DNA from: Polytrichum commune
Lineage: Eukaryota > Streptophyta > Polytrichopsida > Polytrichales > Polytrichaceae
Reading direction: 5' to 3'
Assembly (NCBI GenBank): GCA_950295325.1
Contig: OX485805.1
Coordinates: forward strand, 25,405,501-25,469,500
Length of the DNA: 64,000 nt
The position numbers and the translations under genes are program-made. Positions within the stretch are counted from its first letter, which is position 1. The number at the start of each line of letters is the position of its first letter. Below, in pieces: positions 34,266-46,047 of the stretch. The notes under the pieces are model-generated. The model saw only the letters and a list, made by a program, of their open reading frames with translations. It was not told the DNA's origin and ran no database searches.

Positions 34266-37200
34266 TTACGCTGGTCCTGGAGTAAGGCTCCAAATATTAT
34301 CCACGTCTCGGATTCCAAAACCTTTTCCAAGAAGGTAGCCATCTACAGAGGGGAAATGAAGGTCTTTCTCTTGCCATACCCGCTCCTTCCATGTTTGCCA
34401 ACCTTTGTAGCCCGATAGTTTGCTGTAATGACCATACATTATCTTATGTCTCTTAAAGTCCAACCCGTATAACCTGTATAACGCGTCTAACGTGTAGAAC
34501 ATGGAGAAGGTGTCTGAGTCACCCACCACCAATACAGGTTCCAACGCCTGCAATCCTTCAAGCATATGAATGTCCTCTTCATGTAACTCTACTTTAGTAG
34601 ATCTTAGGTCCAACACCTTTAGGTTTGTCAATTTACTCATGTCTGACAACCGATATAGCGATCCACAGTTCAACAAATTGATATCTGTCAGTGCACGTAA
34701 ATCTCCAAGGCCTTGCAAACTAGTCAAGAGATAGTTATGAGAGGCGTCGATAACTTCTAATTGCTCCAACCCACTAAGGTTCGGTATCTCTGTTATGCCC
34801 AAACTACAAATATGCAACTCACGAAGACATTGAAGCCCAGTAAGACTAGGAAGCTTCCGCAATCGTTGGCAACCCAATAAGATTAATGATTGCAAACCAA
34901 CCAAGCCGTCCAATCCTCGAACTTTATCTATACCCAAAGCATCACATTCTAGTATATGAAGGCACTTCAGAGCAGTAAGACTCGGCAGCTTCGAGAGTTT
35001 CCAATTCCCTCTCAAGACCAATGATAGCAAACCAACCAGGTGGTCTAGTCCACAAACTTCAACCAATTCCGAGCAATCACATATTTTGAGCGATTGTAGG
35101 TTGCTGGGCCCTAATCTCACAATTTCCAATGCCTGAATCCAGGAAAGCTCCACTTCTTGCAGAGATGTACAGCTCCTCAAATCCAAGTCTGAAGTGTGAA
35201 CATGCTCAAGCCTGAGCGATACCAAGTTGGTGCACAAAGCAAGGACGTCCCGCTCCAACACAACATGACCAAATACTTCCAGAACTTTAAGTGCTGCTGG
35301 TAGTTGTCCCACATAAGCTTCAGTGTCTATACCACCACACCACATCTTGAAATAAGTCAAGGATTTCAGCCCTTCCAAGCCCTCAATTGAAAACTTGGAT
35401 GCAAACTTGGATGAAAACTTGGATGCAGAAATTCTAAGGTTTTCCCTTTTAACAGTGTTCACAGTTAAGCTTCTCAACCGAATGAGATCTTTGAAATTCA
35501 AAAGTCTAGATAATTCATCATCAAAATCTAGCTTCAAGACCACAAGGTTTGTGCAATATTTCCATTCGATCGTCGTTAGACTCGTAATCCCGGATTTCTT
35601 CATAAAACGCTTCATGAGTCCATAAGAATTTGAAATACAAACTCGTGTCAACTTCTTCCAACTACTCCTTGGCTCCTCCTCCAGCTCTGTAGGAAGTGCA
35701 TCCCTAGCATACACCCACCTCCGCTCCTCCATGTCCAAGACCATTAATTTCCCTTCCGCTTCCAATGAGGCAAACTCAAGATACAGATCATGTATGCTCA
35801 CTTCCCCAGACCTCATCTCGGCATGCTCCAACAAGGCACTATCCACCAAATGTCGCAACTGTAATTCCATCACAAAACAATCACAATATAATTTATCAGA
35901 CATGGGCATGAAATTTCCATGCAAACCCTTCAAATCATTGAATCCAAAATCTCTAGAACTTCTTGTTCTCATGCTTAACCATATTCACACTTTCATCTTA
36001 GTTCAACCTATCTCCGCAACGAGTATGGTGTTTTACAAACGCAAGCTTGTGAATTGTCCATTTTGCATGTTCTCCATGGATTGCTCGTCAATCTCGAAGG
36101 AGCTGCAATCCAAGAAATATTTTGTCAATTAATACAAAACAATTAAAACTTATATTAAGATCTTAAGATAAACTAAGATTTTATTATATTGATATTCATG
36201 TTTGGACTTGAGGCATCAAAGAGGGGGATTGACTACATACCCAATTTTCAATCACTTCCTTCTCCTTATTGTGGACAAGACACAACCACTTCATCATATC
36301 CACCTTGTGAACATAATCACTTTGGGGGAAGAACAAAGCTAGATCCATAAATAACTCTTGCTCCCCTTCAGGCAATCGGTCGAAATTTCTTCTAAGAATG
36401 TTGAACAAAGGATTTACTGGTTCTTGCGAATAGCTGGATTCTTTGAGTTTTTGTAAGTCCTTCATCCACACAAAAGATTCTTCACCTCCATATTGTAGAA
36501 AAGTACCCAAGGATTTCAATGATAATGGATGATAATGCAAACCTCGACCTTCGCCCTTGCCAAAGTGACAACTTTGGATACACGCCTCAATAGCAACCAC
36601 ATCTTCCCAATTTTCAAAAAATTTCCCATTTGCTGCATGGTACAAAAACATATTCCTTGCATCATCCTTGTCAAGTTCTGGCATCTCAAAACATGCACTT
36701 TCATCCACATTAAGACTTATGAGAGTCTTTCTAAAGCGGGATGTTATAATCACCCAGCTTCCCTCAACAAAAGGTGCTTGAAGAAACAATTTCCCTTGTT
36801 CCAATGAATCAGAATCATCCCAAACATTGTCTATAGTTAGGAAGGTTTTTTGCTTCCAATTCTCGAATTTCAAAAGGATGTCTTCACACTGCAAATACAC
36901 CCAAATTATGAGTGCAAGGCACAATTAAAGGCATTGTACATCTTCAGCTAGAATAAAAATAGATGTCAATAGAATATTGAGAGGATTTAATGGACCAAAC
37001 AACATCAAGTGAAACATTGGGAGTTGCTTTGTGACTTTTCCTACAAGATGGTGGAGTTAAATACTCTTATCTTTCTATCTATTCCTAGTCAACATCTCAT
37101 TCAAGAAATTAGCATCCTAAGTTGCCTTCGTTTTGCATATAATCTTGAGGTAACCAATAGTTGTCTTACTAACTCATGAAGCTTGCAAACTTAACATTGG

Positions 37201-38887
37201 ATGCATGAAAATGTTCATGACTTTAAAGAACAAATACCTTGTCCTTCCCCACTTCTTGAACAACCTCCGCACTTGTACTTGTCAATGTGGTCAATACCTT
37301 CTTCACTAACTTGTGTTTACTTTGCTTTCCCAATTCCACATGGCACACCTTCCCATCAAATTCTCCATCCATTTCGTTACACATCATCTTGCAAATTTGA
37401 GTCTTTCCCATTCCGCCCATACCATACAAGCCAATCACACGAACACCTAGAATCTTGGTGGAATTTGGAGTGTTTCCAAAATGGTCTCGTATAACCTATT
37501 GAAGTCACATCATAATGTCCACCAAATTAGACCTCCATGTTAGTTTGAAGGGCTTAAATTAGAAGTATTTAAATTACGTGGACTTATTGTGCTCACAACG
37601 AAAAGAAACATCAAATGCAATTCATACAAGATTTTGTTAGTGGTTCTAAAACTTGGTATTTATCATGCTATATTGAACAAACAAATTCTTGTTGAAGACC
37701 GACATCATGATTAATGATCATGAACTAGGTTACAATATTGTTGCAAAGTCAAGAGTGATTGATCCAAATTGTAGCATTTAGACATCATATATCATCCCCT
37801 CATCGGAAGGTGAACTAACAAATTAGAATCTTTGAAATAACAATTTCAAATGAATCCCCGAAAATAAGTGTTCCGAGTGAAAAAAAGTACATGCATGGAA
37901 TGATTGAGAATTGCATGTTTTGTGTTGATAATGTCTTTTACTTCATTCTATCTAAGTGAATCAAACTCATTTCGAACTTATAGTCGTCGTAGCTTAAATT
38001 TGGAACGCACATGTACATTAATAGTTGTGGCTAACTAACAAATTATAGATAATTTGCATCAACCAAAAGTCAACCTTCCCAAATATCATCAATAATCTTA
38101 CCTGGCATAATTTAGAACGCCCTTGAACATGTGATTCATCGTATTTAATGTCTGATGGAATTGTTTTGCAGATATTTGAAACAATCTCTTTTCGATAAGC
38201 AACAACATCTTTTGAATGTCGATCATACCCCAAACCATTGAAAGCAGCAAACCACCTGATAGATTCTTTCCATTCAACCACTTCAATTTGTTTATCGTCT
38301 TTGGCCATCGTCTCCCACTTCTTGAACCATTTCTCTTGTCTATCACTATCAGAAAATTCTCCCACATTGAGTCCAAAAAATAAAGGAAGAATCTTCAAAG
38401 TTGGATCTTTCTTAGTTGCTTGCATGAAGCCATTGAGTTCAATCATTGGCCACTCTGATGTAAAGTACTCCTGAGAAACCACCACCACCATCATTTTGCA
38501 TTGTGCTACAGCAGCTTTGATAAGGTCTGGAAACCTCTCTCCCTTGGGCAAGCTTGAAGGTCGTTTGTCAAAAAATGGAAAGCGATGGCGGCTCTCGAGG
38601 TCCACACACAATTGCTCTACAAATTCTTTTTGCGCTCCACTATGGCTCAAGAATATTTTATGATGTCGGAGCAATATTGGGTCCTCATACTCGAGATGAA
38701 TTGACCTGTGTTGGCAAGCAAAAGGCATTTCAAAATTTACAAGGTGTAAAATACATTGAAGCCACATAAGGACAAATACATGACAATATAATGAAAGAAT
38801 AGGAAAATACGAAAACTCCTTCTCAATCCTACAACCAACTTGATGGATTTACCTGTCTATCTTCCTTCTATTGCTAGATGTAGCCAT
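34266..38887 (-). CDS. TIR-NB-LRR (TNL) intracellular immune receptor, five exons
   Basis: Predicted exons are 38887-38853, 38705-38102, 37495-37238, 36888-36241 and 35858-34266; together 3138 nt, 1045 aa plus stop. All introns are GT-AG (147, 606, 349 and 382 bp) and all joins keep frame. Exon 1 supplies ATG (MATSSNRRKID). The TIR domain spans about residues 28-170: KIFLSHSGAQKEF, PFFDKR, and SQEYFTSEWPMIEL with the Glu expected at the NADase site. NB-ARC: P-loop GMGGMGKT (238-245), kinase-2 FLTIDNVWDD (315-324), RNBS-B WVIITSRFR, a degenerate GLPL (HPLSLKSLG), and IHD in place of MHD (537-539). LRRs run from about 590 to 960. A C-terminal domain of about 75 residues ends in LTPGPA. By family, it detects pathogen effectors in the cytosol and triggers cell death through TIR NADase activity. 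No disabling mutation is seen, but splice sites are predicted by eye. Confidence 0.88.
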
Positions 38888-40757
38888 CTTCAAACTGAAT
38901 GTTTATTCAAAAAGTGGTGTAAAAACCTACAAATCCAACCATGTCAATTCGTGAATGACTAGACTACAGTCTCCTACATAGACCAAACAACACAAGTCTA
39001 CAAATGTGCACCATAAACAAATAAACCATATTTAAGAGATACATTATCAACAAGTTTGCATTGATCAGGTCACATAGTTTTGCAAGGATCAAAGCTTAAC
39101 AAGACGGCTTGCACAACCATTCAAACATTGCAAACTCTGCTTGCTCTAGTGCATAGAGATTTCAAGGTAGGTTGCCCCGAAACCAAAAAGGTAGAGACAG
39201 TTTGGGTCCCCTCTGTACCACTCTACCCAAGAGTGAATCAAAATAGACCGGACCAATATTTTTCAAAGACAACAGTCCCGTGGAATTAGCCACACTTCAA
39301 AACCATGCGGCAGATAAAACTTCACATTCACTGTTGACAGCTTCAAGAACATTTGAGATATGGAATCAAACTGTGGGCATACCAAGATACATTCAAAGCA
39401 TAAGCTAGTGCAGTTTGGGAATGTCTAGAGCCGCTGAGACAAGCACAACATATTTGTGTAGGTTTAAAGGGTACCTGGGCTCTCGATTAAGGTTGTTCGA
39501 AGTCCTCATCAAAGGTCCTGAGAGAACTGAAAACAGCCTACGAAAGGAGAACAACAACGACTCCTCTGCTGTTGAAATTTGAGGTTGTGACGAAATTTGT
39601 GATTGGGATGTGTAGCTCCCACACCATAGCCGTGTCTGTAAATTCAAACTTTTAGTACTTGCCCTCTCACAAGGTACAACAAATGAAGTTTTATGCCGAT
39701 ATCCATAGCCGGAGCCGATGGTAGATATATAGTAGTGAAATAGGTTGTAAGGATAGAGTTTCAAACAAACATAACATAGTCTCCTCCTGTTTGTCCGAAG
39801 CCCTAGGTTGATCGAGACTACATCATTAGCACTCGTACCCCTCCATGGTGCCAAAAAGGTTCATCCAAAAGGAACAGAACACAAGGGGATCCAGTTCATG
39901 AGAAAAGTCACTGCTCCCTGACCACATGGCTCAAATGCAGACATATGCAAATTGCATGCCAAGAGTAAAAGATAACTCCTTTGGAAGAAGGGTTTCCTTT
40001 TATAAACGTTTGTGGACAACTGCCTCGCACAAGCTATCCACCATCGAAGATATTGTGGTGACCAACGCATTTTGTTGTGGCTGCCTACCCATCTCAAGCT
40101 TCACAGTGGCTAACCTACTTGCAAGTCACTTTGATATGAAATCAAAGTGTGGGCATACCAAGATATACTCAAGGTAAGCCAACACAAGCTAATGCAGTTT
40201 CGGAATGTCTGGAGCCCCTGAGACAAACACAAAAACTAAATTGTCAACCTCGCAGTATACTATTACTATTAGCCAAGCACAAAAACTAAACTATCGGTAC
40301 AGGACTTCGTGCTCTCACACTTGTGGTTGGTATTTCTCAGCGCTTACAAATGAGAACTTGTCACAGTTATTCTAGCATGTATACATGTCACAACACAGAC
40401 CAATACCTTCAAGTGGTTGTGACTGATTCTTCCCTAGCCTCCGTTCTCTACACAAATCTCTATTCCGACTATGGCAACTGTAGTCACCCATGACACTTGG
40501 ATGCTTGAGAAATGAAAGTTGGTTGTGCATATAACATCAATCACCAAATACTACTCTTGTGGAACCCGGAATTAAGAGACTCACTTTGCTTACAAACCAA
40601 ATCCGGTGCATATTTATGAAGGGAGTCAGAGATTGAAGCCCCCATCAATATCGATGGCTACATAAATCACCCAACTTGGCCCATCGATTAACATCCATCA
40701 CATGCCAACCTCCTCATACAATATCTACATATCTCAACTTAAACCAAGCCATGATAG
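38888..40757. other. TNL upstream region with an internal duplication
   Basis: About 39345-39430 and 40130-40225 are diverged direct repeats sharing gtgggcataccaagata and a gaatgtct-containing phrase. Parts of 40247-40720 recur at 9722-10180. A 149-codon minus ORF (39405-39854) has no known similarity and may be a 5' untranslated exon or chance. The promoter probably lies here, but I could not pick a TATA box with confidence. Confidence 0.5.
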
Positions 40758-41045
40758 ATTTGAGCCTTTAAGATATGAATGACAATGGTGATCCGTGTAA
40801 GCTACAAATGATTGACCGATTCTAAGGAATATGTCAACATAAACTATAAATATCACAAGAGTAAGATGACGTTGGCCGAAGGGATGTTGTGAATGACAGA
40901 GGGTTCACTCTAGGCTTAGCTTGTCTGTAAATCGGCTTGTGCACTATCATAGAATAATCGGTCGGTGTATTCACGTGTTTTGTGCCAAGTCTAAGAGAAT
41001 TAGTCCCTATACTCTATTTCTATACTCCATATCCAATGTACATCT
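40758..41045 (+). repeat. Repeat B, partial copy
   Basis: Diverged match to the first half of 3505-4090 and 45070-45652, with landmarks such as cactctaggcttagcttgt and gcactatcatagaata. It breaks off at about 41045. Confidence 0.6.
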
Positions 41046-41159
41046 CTCACATCCCAACCTCCTAGTACACTATGTACATTGGACGAGGTACACTAAGGGC
41101 ATTTCTTAATCGTAGAACCTAGGAACGATGGATTGCATAAGTGATACCAAAATAAAGGA

Positions 41160-41360
41160 GCTTCTATTCACTACACGAAATAATATATTTATTGCCACCA
41201 ATTTTATTTTTCTTGCTCGAGACTCAATGTAAATCCCCGTGTAGTGTTGACCATCACTTGATGTGAACCTAACATTATTTGTCATTCCTTGTAAAAACAT
41301 TTGGACATGAGAAGTTTACAATGTTTCATTTCTTGTCACTTACTAAGATATGGTAACTTT
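41160..41360 (+). mobile_element. MITE family D relic
   Basis: Contains the family D landmark taacattatttgtcattcc and a following stretch resembling 18790-18880. Ends are decayed. Confidence 0.4.
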
Positions 41361-43389
41361 TCTATGGCCTCCTACCACTCAAAAAATTATAACCTCAATC
41401 ATCAATCTAGTAAGGTGATATTTACCGCTAGTACGTTCCTAACCCTCTTTACACTTAGGTAAAATGTTGTGCTAAATATATAAATTTTAACATGTTCAAG
41501 CTCAAAAACGTGTGCAAGACAAAATCAATGGAGCTTGAAAAGTCTACCTTAAATCCATAGGTGTTGTATTCTTAATTTTCTTGTAGAATACATAAGCAAC
41601 ATACACATAATTTATTCAAGAAAGATGAGATACAAAACTTAAGAGTGCTACCAAATTTGTGAAGGTCTGCCTCACATGTGCCCATGGCACCAACCAAATC
41701 CACAAAGAGTTTTAGGAACGTACAAGAGGTAAATATTAGCAGGATCCGATTATTATCTATGTCACACAATCATGTACAACATAAACATCCATTTTGTATC
41801 ACCAAATACACATATTGCCATTGAGTATCCTACTTGCTTTTCAGCCATTTGAACCATACGAGATTGAGCTTTGTAGTAGGTTAGACACTCTTTCCACCTT
41901 TACTAGTACTGACTACTTAACCTAGTAATCTCAAGGATTACTTAGGGTAAACATCCCTTGTTGGTTAAACTATGAGAGAAAACTCTCATGGTTTCCCTTG
42001 GAACATGCCTCACAAGAATTATAAGACTCTTGAAGACTATTACCTCCTCCCGAATGTGAATACCTTGAACATGTTTGGACAAGCCAATGTCATGCATGTG
42101 TCTCCACAAGAGTAAGCCCATGATTCTCACAAGGTTGGGTTGGAAATATCTATTTCCTTGATACCCTGGCTATGATTGTGTGCGTCATATATAGTGGTAG
42201 AGCGCCAGCGGTAGTTCACATAGTGCATTTTAAAAACGACGTGCGGCACAATATAGGGAGGATGAAATTCGGTTGACATAAAAATTATAATAGAATTCCA
42301 AATAATGAAGGGTCCATGAAAAGTAGACGATCACATTACAAGGTAGATAGGAATAAAATGTGGGCCATTTCTTTTCTGTAAAAGTATTATTGGGGCTGAA
42401 AATAATGATCCTAGGATGTATGTTTAGTAGGATCAATTTTGTACACATGCCTCACGAGGGATGGATAAAATATGGCTTATGGTTTGCCCCAAAATGGATG
42501 AAATTGTAAGCCTAACCCTAACTCTCTTCCCGACTTCTCTCGGTGGCCTCTCATTTCATGTGGCTTCTCATATTTCGGCACCTTCTCTACTCCAACATCG
42601 TCATCTCCGACATGTATGTCCACTTCCACCACCGCATCTTCATTGCACCTTCGAAGTTTTGTCGATGTCCATGCACTTTAGCAGTTTTTTATGAGTGTAA
42701 GGGGAAGGTTGACCTTAAGATCCAAAACAAGACACAAAGTGGAATTTTTGATGACAAAAATATTGGGAAATGCTAAAATATTTTTGATTTCAATCAGATT
42801 TTAGTATGATCTCATCAATTTTTGTTACTTAGCCGGATTGTTATATGGTTGCAAGGATTCGGGCTATTGGGTTTAACTTACTCATATGTTTTATGGCTAG
42901 TGTTATCATTAATGTGGCATCTTGGTACACCACCATAGAGGTAAGGGGATTGGCTTCGAATTGTATCGGTAGATCATTAGAAAAATGAATAAAATTGACT
43001 TTCTCCTCAACTAGCAAAATGTTTGGTGGATTATGGACTGAGACTTATTTTCAAAAATTTGTATGGACTTTTGAGGTGCAATTCATAGAAGAAAAAATTG
43101 TTGGTGGACTAATTCAAATTGGACTAGAAAAACAAACAGAGAACTTTCCATTATTGATATGTACCTTTTTACTTTTCAAAGATACTAGAAATATCCTTTA
43201 ACTCAACATGACTTTGGTCAAGAGTTGGTTGTTTTGCATACAAGCCCTTCCATGTTCGGTAAGTTTTCAATGCATGCTTGGAGGTTGTGTGGAGGTTTGA
43301 ACAAAAAGAATATTCTAAATCAGTTCACTGAGGGTCACACATTTTGGCATGCCAAGAGGTGCTAATATGAGTTTGGCCCTTCATGAACC
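41361..43389. other. Spacer, no gene recognised
   Basis: AT-rich. Short plus ORFs near 42461-42776 and 42995-43201 have no recognised motif. The latter precedes the coding relic at 43390 and might be an earlier part of it, but I could not connect them. Confidence 0.4.
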
Positions 43390-43849
43390 AAATCAGGTTC
43401 CTCTTCATTCAAATGCAAGCACTACCTTGAGCACAAACCACAAGTGAAAAAAGGGCGTTCAATGACTGTTGTTAAAGTTGGAAATGCTACTAACATATTG
43501 AACATAGTAGATGCCGGTTCATGGTGGGTGGGTAGAGTGCAGGCTATGCGGCTACGCAATGGGAAACAATTTGGGGTACTAAGGTAGGCGGTTGACCTCT
43601 TTGCCTAAACAGAGGAATCATGGAGGAGAAATCCTAACAATCCCCACATCGAAGTAATGTTGTAATGTTATAGAGAACATTGTGGCCATAACAAGTTTAC
43701 ATATGATCACAACGATAACACATGGATTGATGGAGATTGCGTTATATCTACTGTAACCATGACCTACAATTCTTCAAATGAAATCTACATTCTAGATACG
43801 AATGATTCAAAGGAGCTATCCAAGTTTGTGACAGAACGAAGCATATAGG
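43390..43849 (+). pseudogene. Decayed coding relic of unknown family
   Basis: One plus-strand frame remains protein-like over about 150 codons despite several stops. Readable strings include HYLEHKPQVKKGRSMTVV, IVDAGSWWVGRVQAMR, GKQFGVLR, HNKFTYDHNDNTWIDGD and VISTVTMTYNSS. In-frame stops fall after GVLR, after VDLFA and after IEVML. A tryptophan-rich strand pattern of the form SWWVGRVQ is reminiscent of BAH or chromo-type folds carried by some transposons. That is only a resemblance. No start codon or intact end is present. Confidence 0.5.
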
Positions 43850-45069
43850 GTGCATGACCAAGCCTGGCTCATCTTCGTGTGTTTCACACTATGTAAGTAT
43901 TGTACACTATGTTTTTGGTCTTCACTAGTATGTAACTTGACTGCGAATGAAGGACTTTTACGGAGCGGGTGTTGTGTTTGTGAACACACGCACACTCTTG
44001 TTGTGTTTCCATCCTAAGCCTTCTTGTTTTATTTCCATCTTAAGTTTTTGCAATGGTATGTATTCTTTATACCTTTTTGTTGCCATGCTTTTTCCCACCA
44101 CTTTTGCATTGCATACACTTTTAAATTATTATTTTCAATTAAAATGAATGTAGACTACAAAAAAATGCAATGACATGGGCATTATAAGTAGTGGTAGGGT
44201 TCAAAAAAATAGGCCATTTTAGAAAATTAGGTAATTATAAGGAGCTTTTAGTTCGTCCCTTGGAGATAAATAACCCCTAAACAAATACCCCTCCGCCGCA
44301 CATGGTGCACAAAAATCTTATAGAGTGACCTACCTATGTAGAGTGCATGGGAAAATCAAATGCTAAGGATGTCACCTATTTGTGCATAATTGTGACCTTG
44401 GACATTTAGACCTCAAAGTTCTCATGAGCCGTTAAAGGAATCATGATCTCAAAGTAAAATTCCATGCACAATTTACAAGAGCCTTGCCAAGTGTATTTAC
44501 CATATTTTTTTAATGTATTTGTGGGTTTAAAACCTTCTTTATACTTTGTCTTATATTAGGGAGGAAAAAAAACAAAGTTGATACTTGACACAATGTATGT
44601 ATTTGCATCCAAGGGCATAAAATGAACCAATGTTACAAATATGTACAAATTGAACTAGTAGTACATATTGATATTGGTGGAAAGTAGGACCTAGTATTAT
44701 ACATACAGGGAGAAGCACACATGACCAATTGAGTCATGGTATGCAATCACGGGTTAAAGGCCACGAAGTCCATTATAAACCTCAAGATATAAAATTAAAA
44801 GTGTATAAATTTGAGTCATTTATCAATTGCATTCTTCCAATTGGAGCTCCAGTATATAAATCAAAAGAGAGTCTAAAGATTATTAGGTTCGTATAAACAA
44901 TCTAGCGCTTATATATAAATAGCTAGATAGAGACCACCATTGACATAGATAACCATATTTTCACATCTTTATAATCAATTAAGATGAATAATTCCTCGCA
45001 ACCTTGGAGAGCACGTGAGCAATAGTTTCAAATGTACTTGTTGGGCTTCTATGAACAATCACTTAGACC
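43850..45069. other. Spacer, no gene recognised
   Basis: AT-rich, with no convincing ORF or repeat partner. Confidence 0.4.
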
Positions 45070-45652
45070 GAGGAGTGGTAGCTTTGAGCCTTTCAAGAAT
45101 AAATTACAATGGTGATTTGTGCAAACTACACATGATTGAACAATTATGTGGAATATGTCAACATTACCCCTAAATATCACAAGAGAAAGACGATGTTGGC
45201 TGAGGGGTTGTTGTGAATGAGAGAGGCTTCACCCTAGGCTTAGCTTGTGTGTACATCGGCTTGTGCACTATCATAGAATAGTCGGTTGGTGTAATAACGT
45301 GTTTTGTGCCAAGTCCAAGAGAATGAGTCCCTATACTCTATATCCAACTCCAATTTACATATCCCCCCCTTCAAACATAACCAAACACCATAAATAAATA
45401 CACCATGAGGTGGCAAGTGCCATCAACACCACCACCACTACCACGCCCAAATCTTCAATCACTCGCCATGTTTTCAAGCTTGCACTTCAAAGCATACGCA
45501 AGGTGTGAGCTCAAAGGTCTCAAAATTGCAATCTATAGAGTCCAGACTGGCTTCCTAGGTTCAAGAGTCGAGGGAGTAAGAATGGTCTTCGAATGGTCAT
45601 TGTATTCAAAGGGGTAAGAATTGGGAGGCAAACATGGTGTCTAGTATAAAAA
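45070..45652 (+). repeat. Repeat B, copy 2
   Basis: Collinear with 3505-4090; the two copies end at the same phrase (gtctagtataaaa). No coding function is seen. Family D MITE copy 2 begins just 22 bp downstream. Confidence 0.7.
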
Positions 45653-45674
45653 GATTTAAAGTAGCTGGGAAGTA

Positions 45675-46047
45675 CACTAAATATGAGATTTAGTGTCATA
45701 CGGTATTTAATGTCACTATGGTAACTTTTGGATGACACTTCTTATGAATAAGTGAACAAGTATTGTCATGGATGATGGATGAGTTCATCCATTGGCCTAA
45801 ACCCTACCTTCTTTTGTCAGCAACTTATGATGAAATATTGTCATGGATGACTGAAAATTGGATGAAAAATCACTTGGTAACTAACAATATGTGGAACACT
45901 GTAAATCTATAACTCCTGAAAATAACTTACGAGGAGTGACAAAAAATGTTGGGTCAACATTTAGTGTTCGTGACACTATACCGCAGTTTTACAATTAGTG
46001 TCAAGCAAGACAACTAGAATTAGTGATACTAAATATCATATTTAGTG
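45675..46047 (-). mobile_element. MITE, family D, copy 2
   Basis: 373 bp with inverted ends (CACTAAATATGAGATTTAGTG at the left, its inverse at the right). It is flanked by TA on both sides, which could be a 2-bp target duplication. Reverse-complement relation to 18711-19086. No ORF of interest. Confidence 0.7.

Noticed and set aside
35859-35972. Extension of the last TNL exon to the Met at 35972
   Set aside because: Ahead of 35858 there is a good acceptor (ttacag) at the exact place where exon 4 joins in phase and where the protein resumes family-like sequence (LRHLVDSALLE). The upstream part has an in-frame stop and is best read as intron.
39405-39854. 149-codon minus ORF upstream of the TNL, possible extra first exon
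   Set aside because: No recognisable domain. The short exon at 38853-38887 already supplies an in-frame ATG and a proper donor site.
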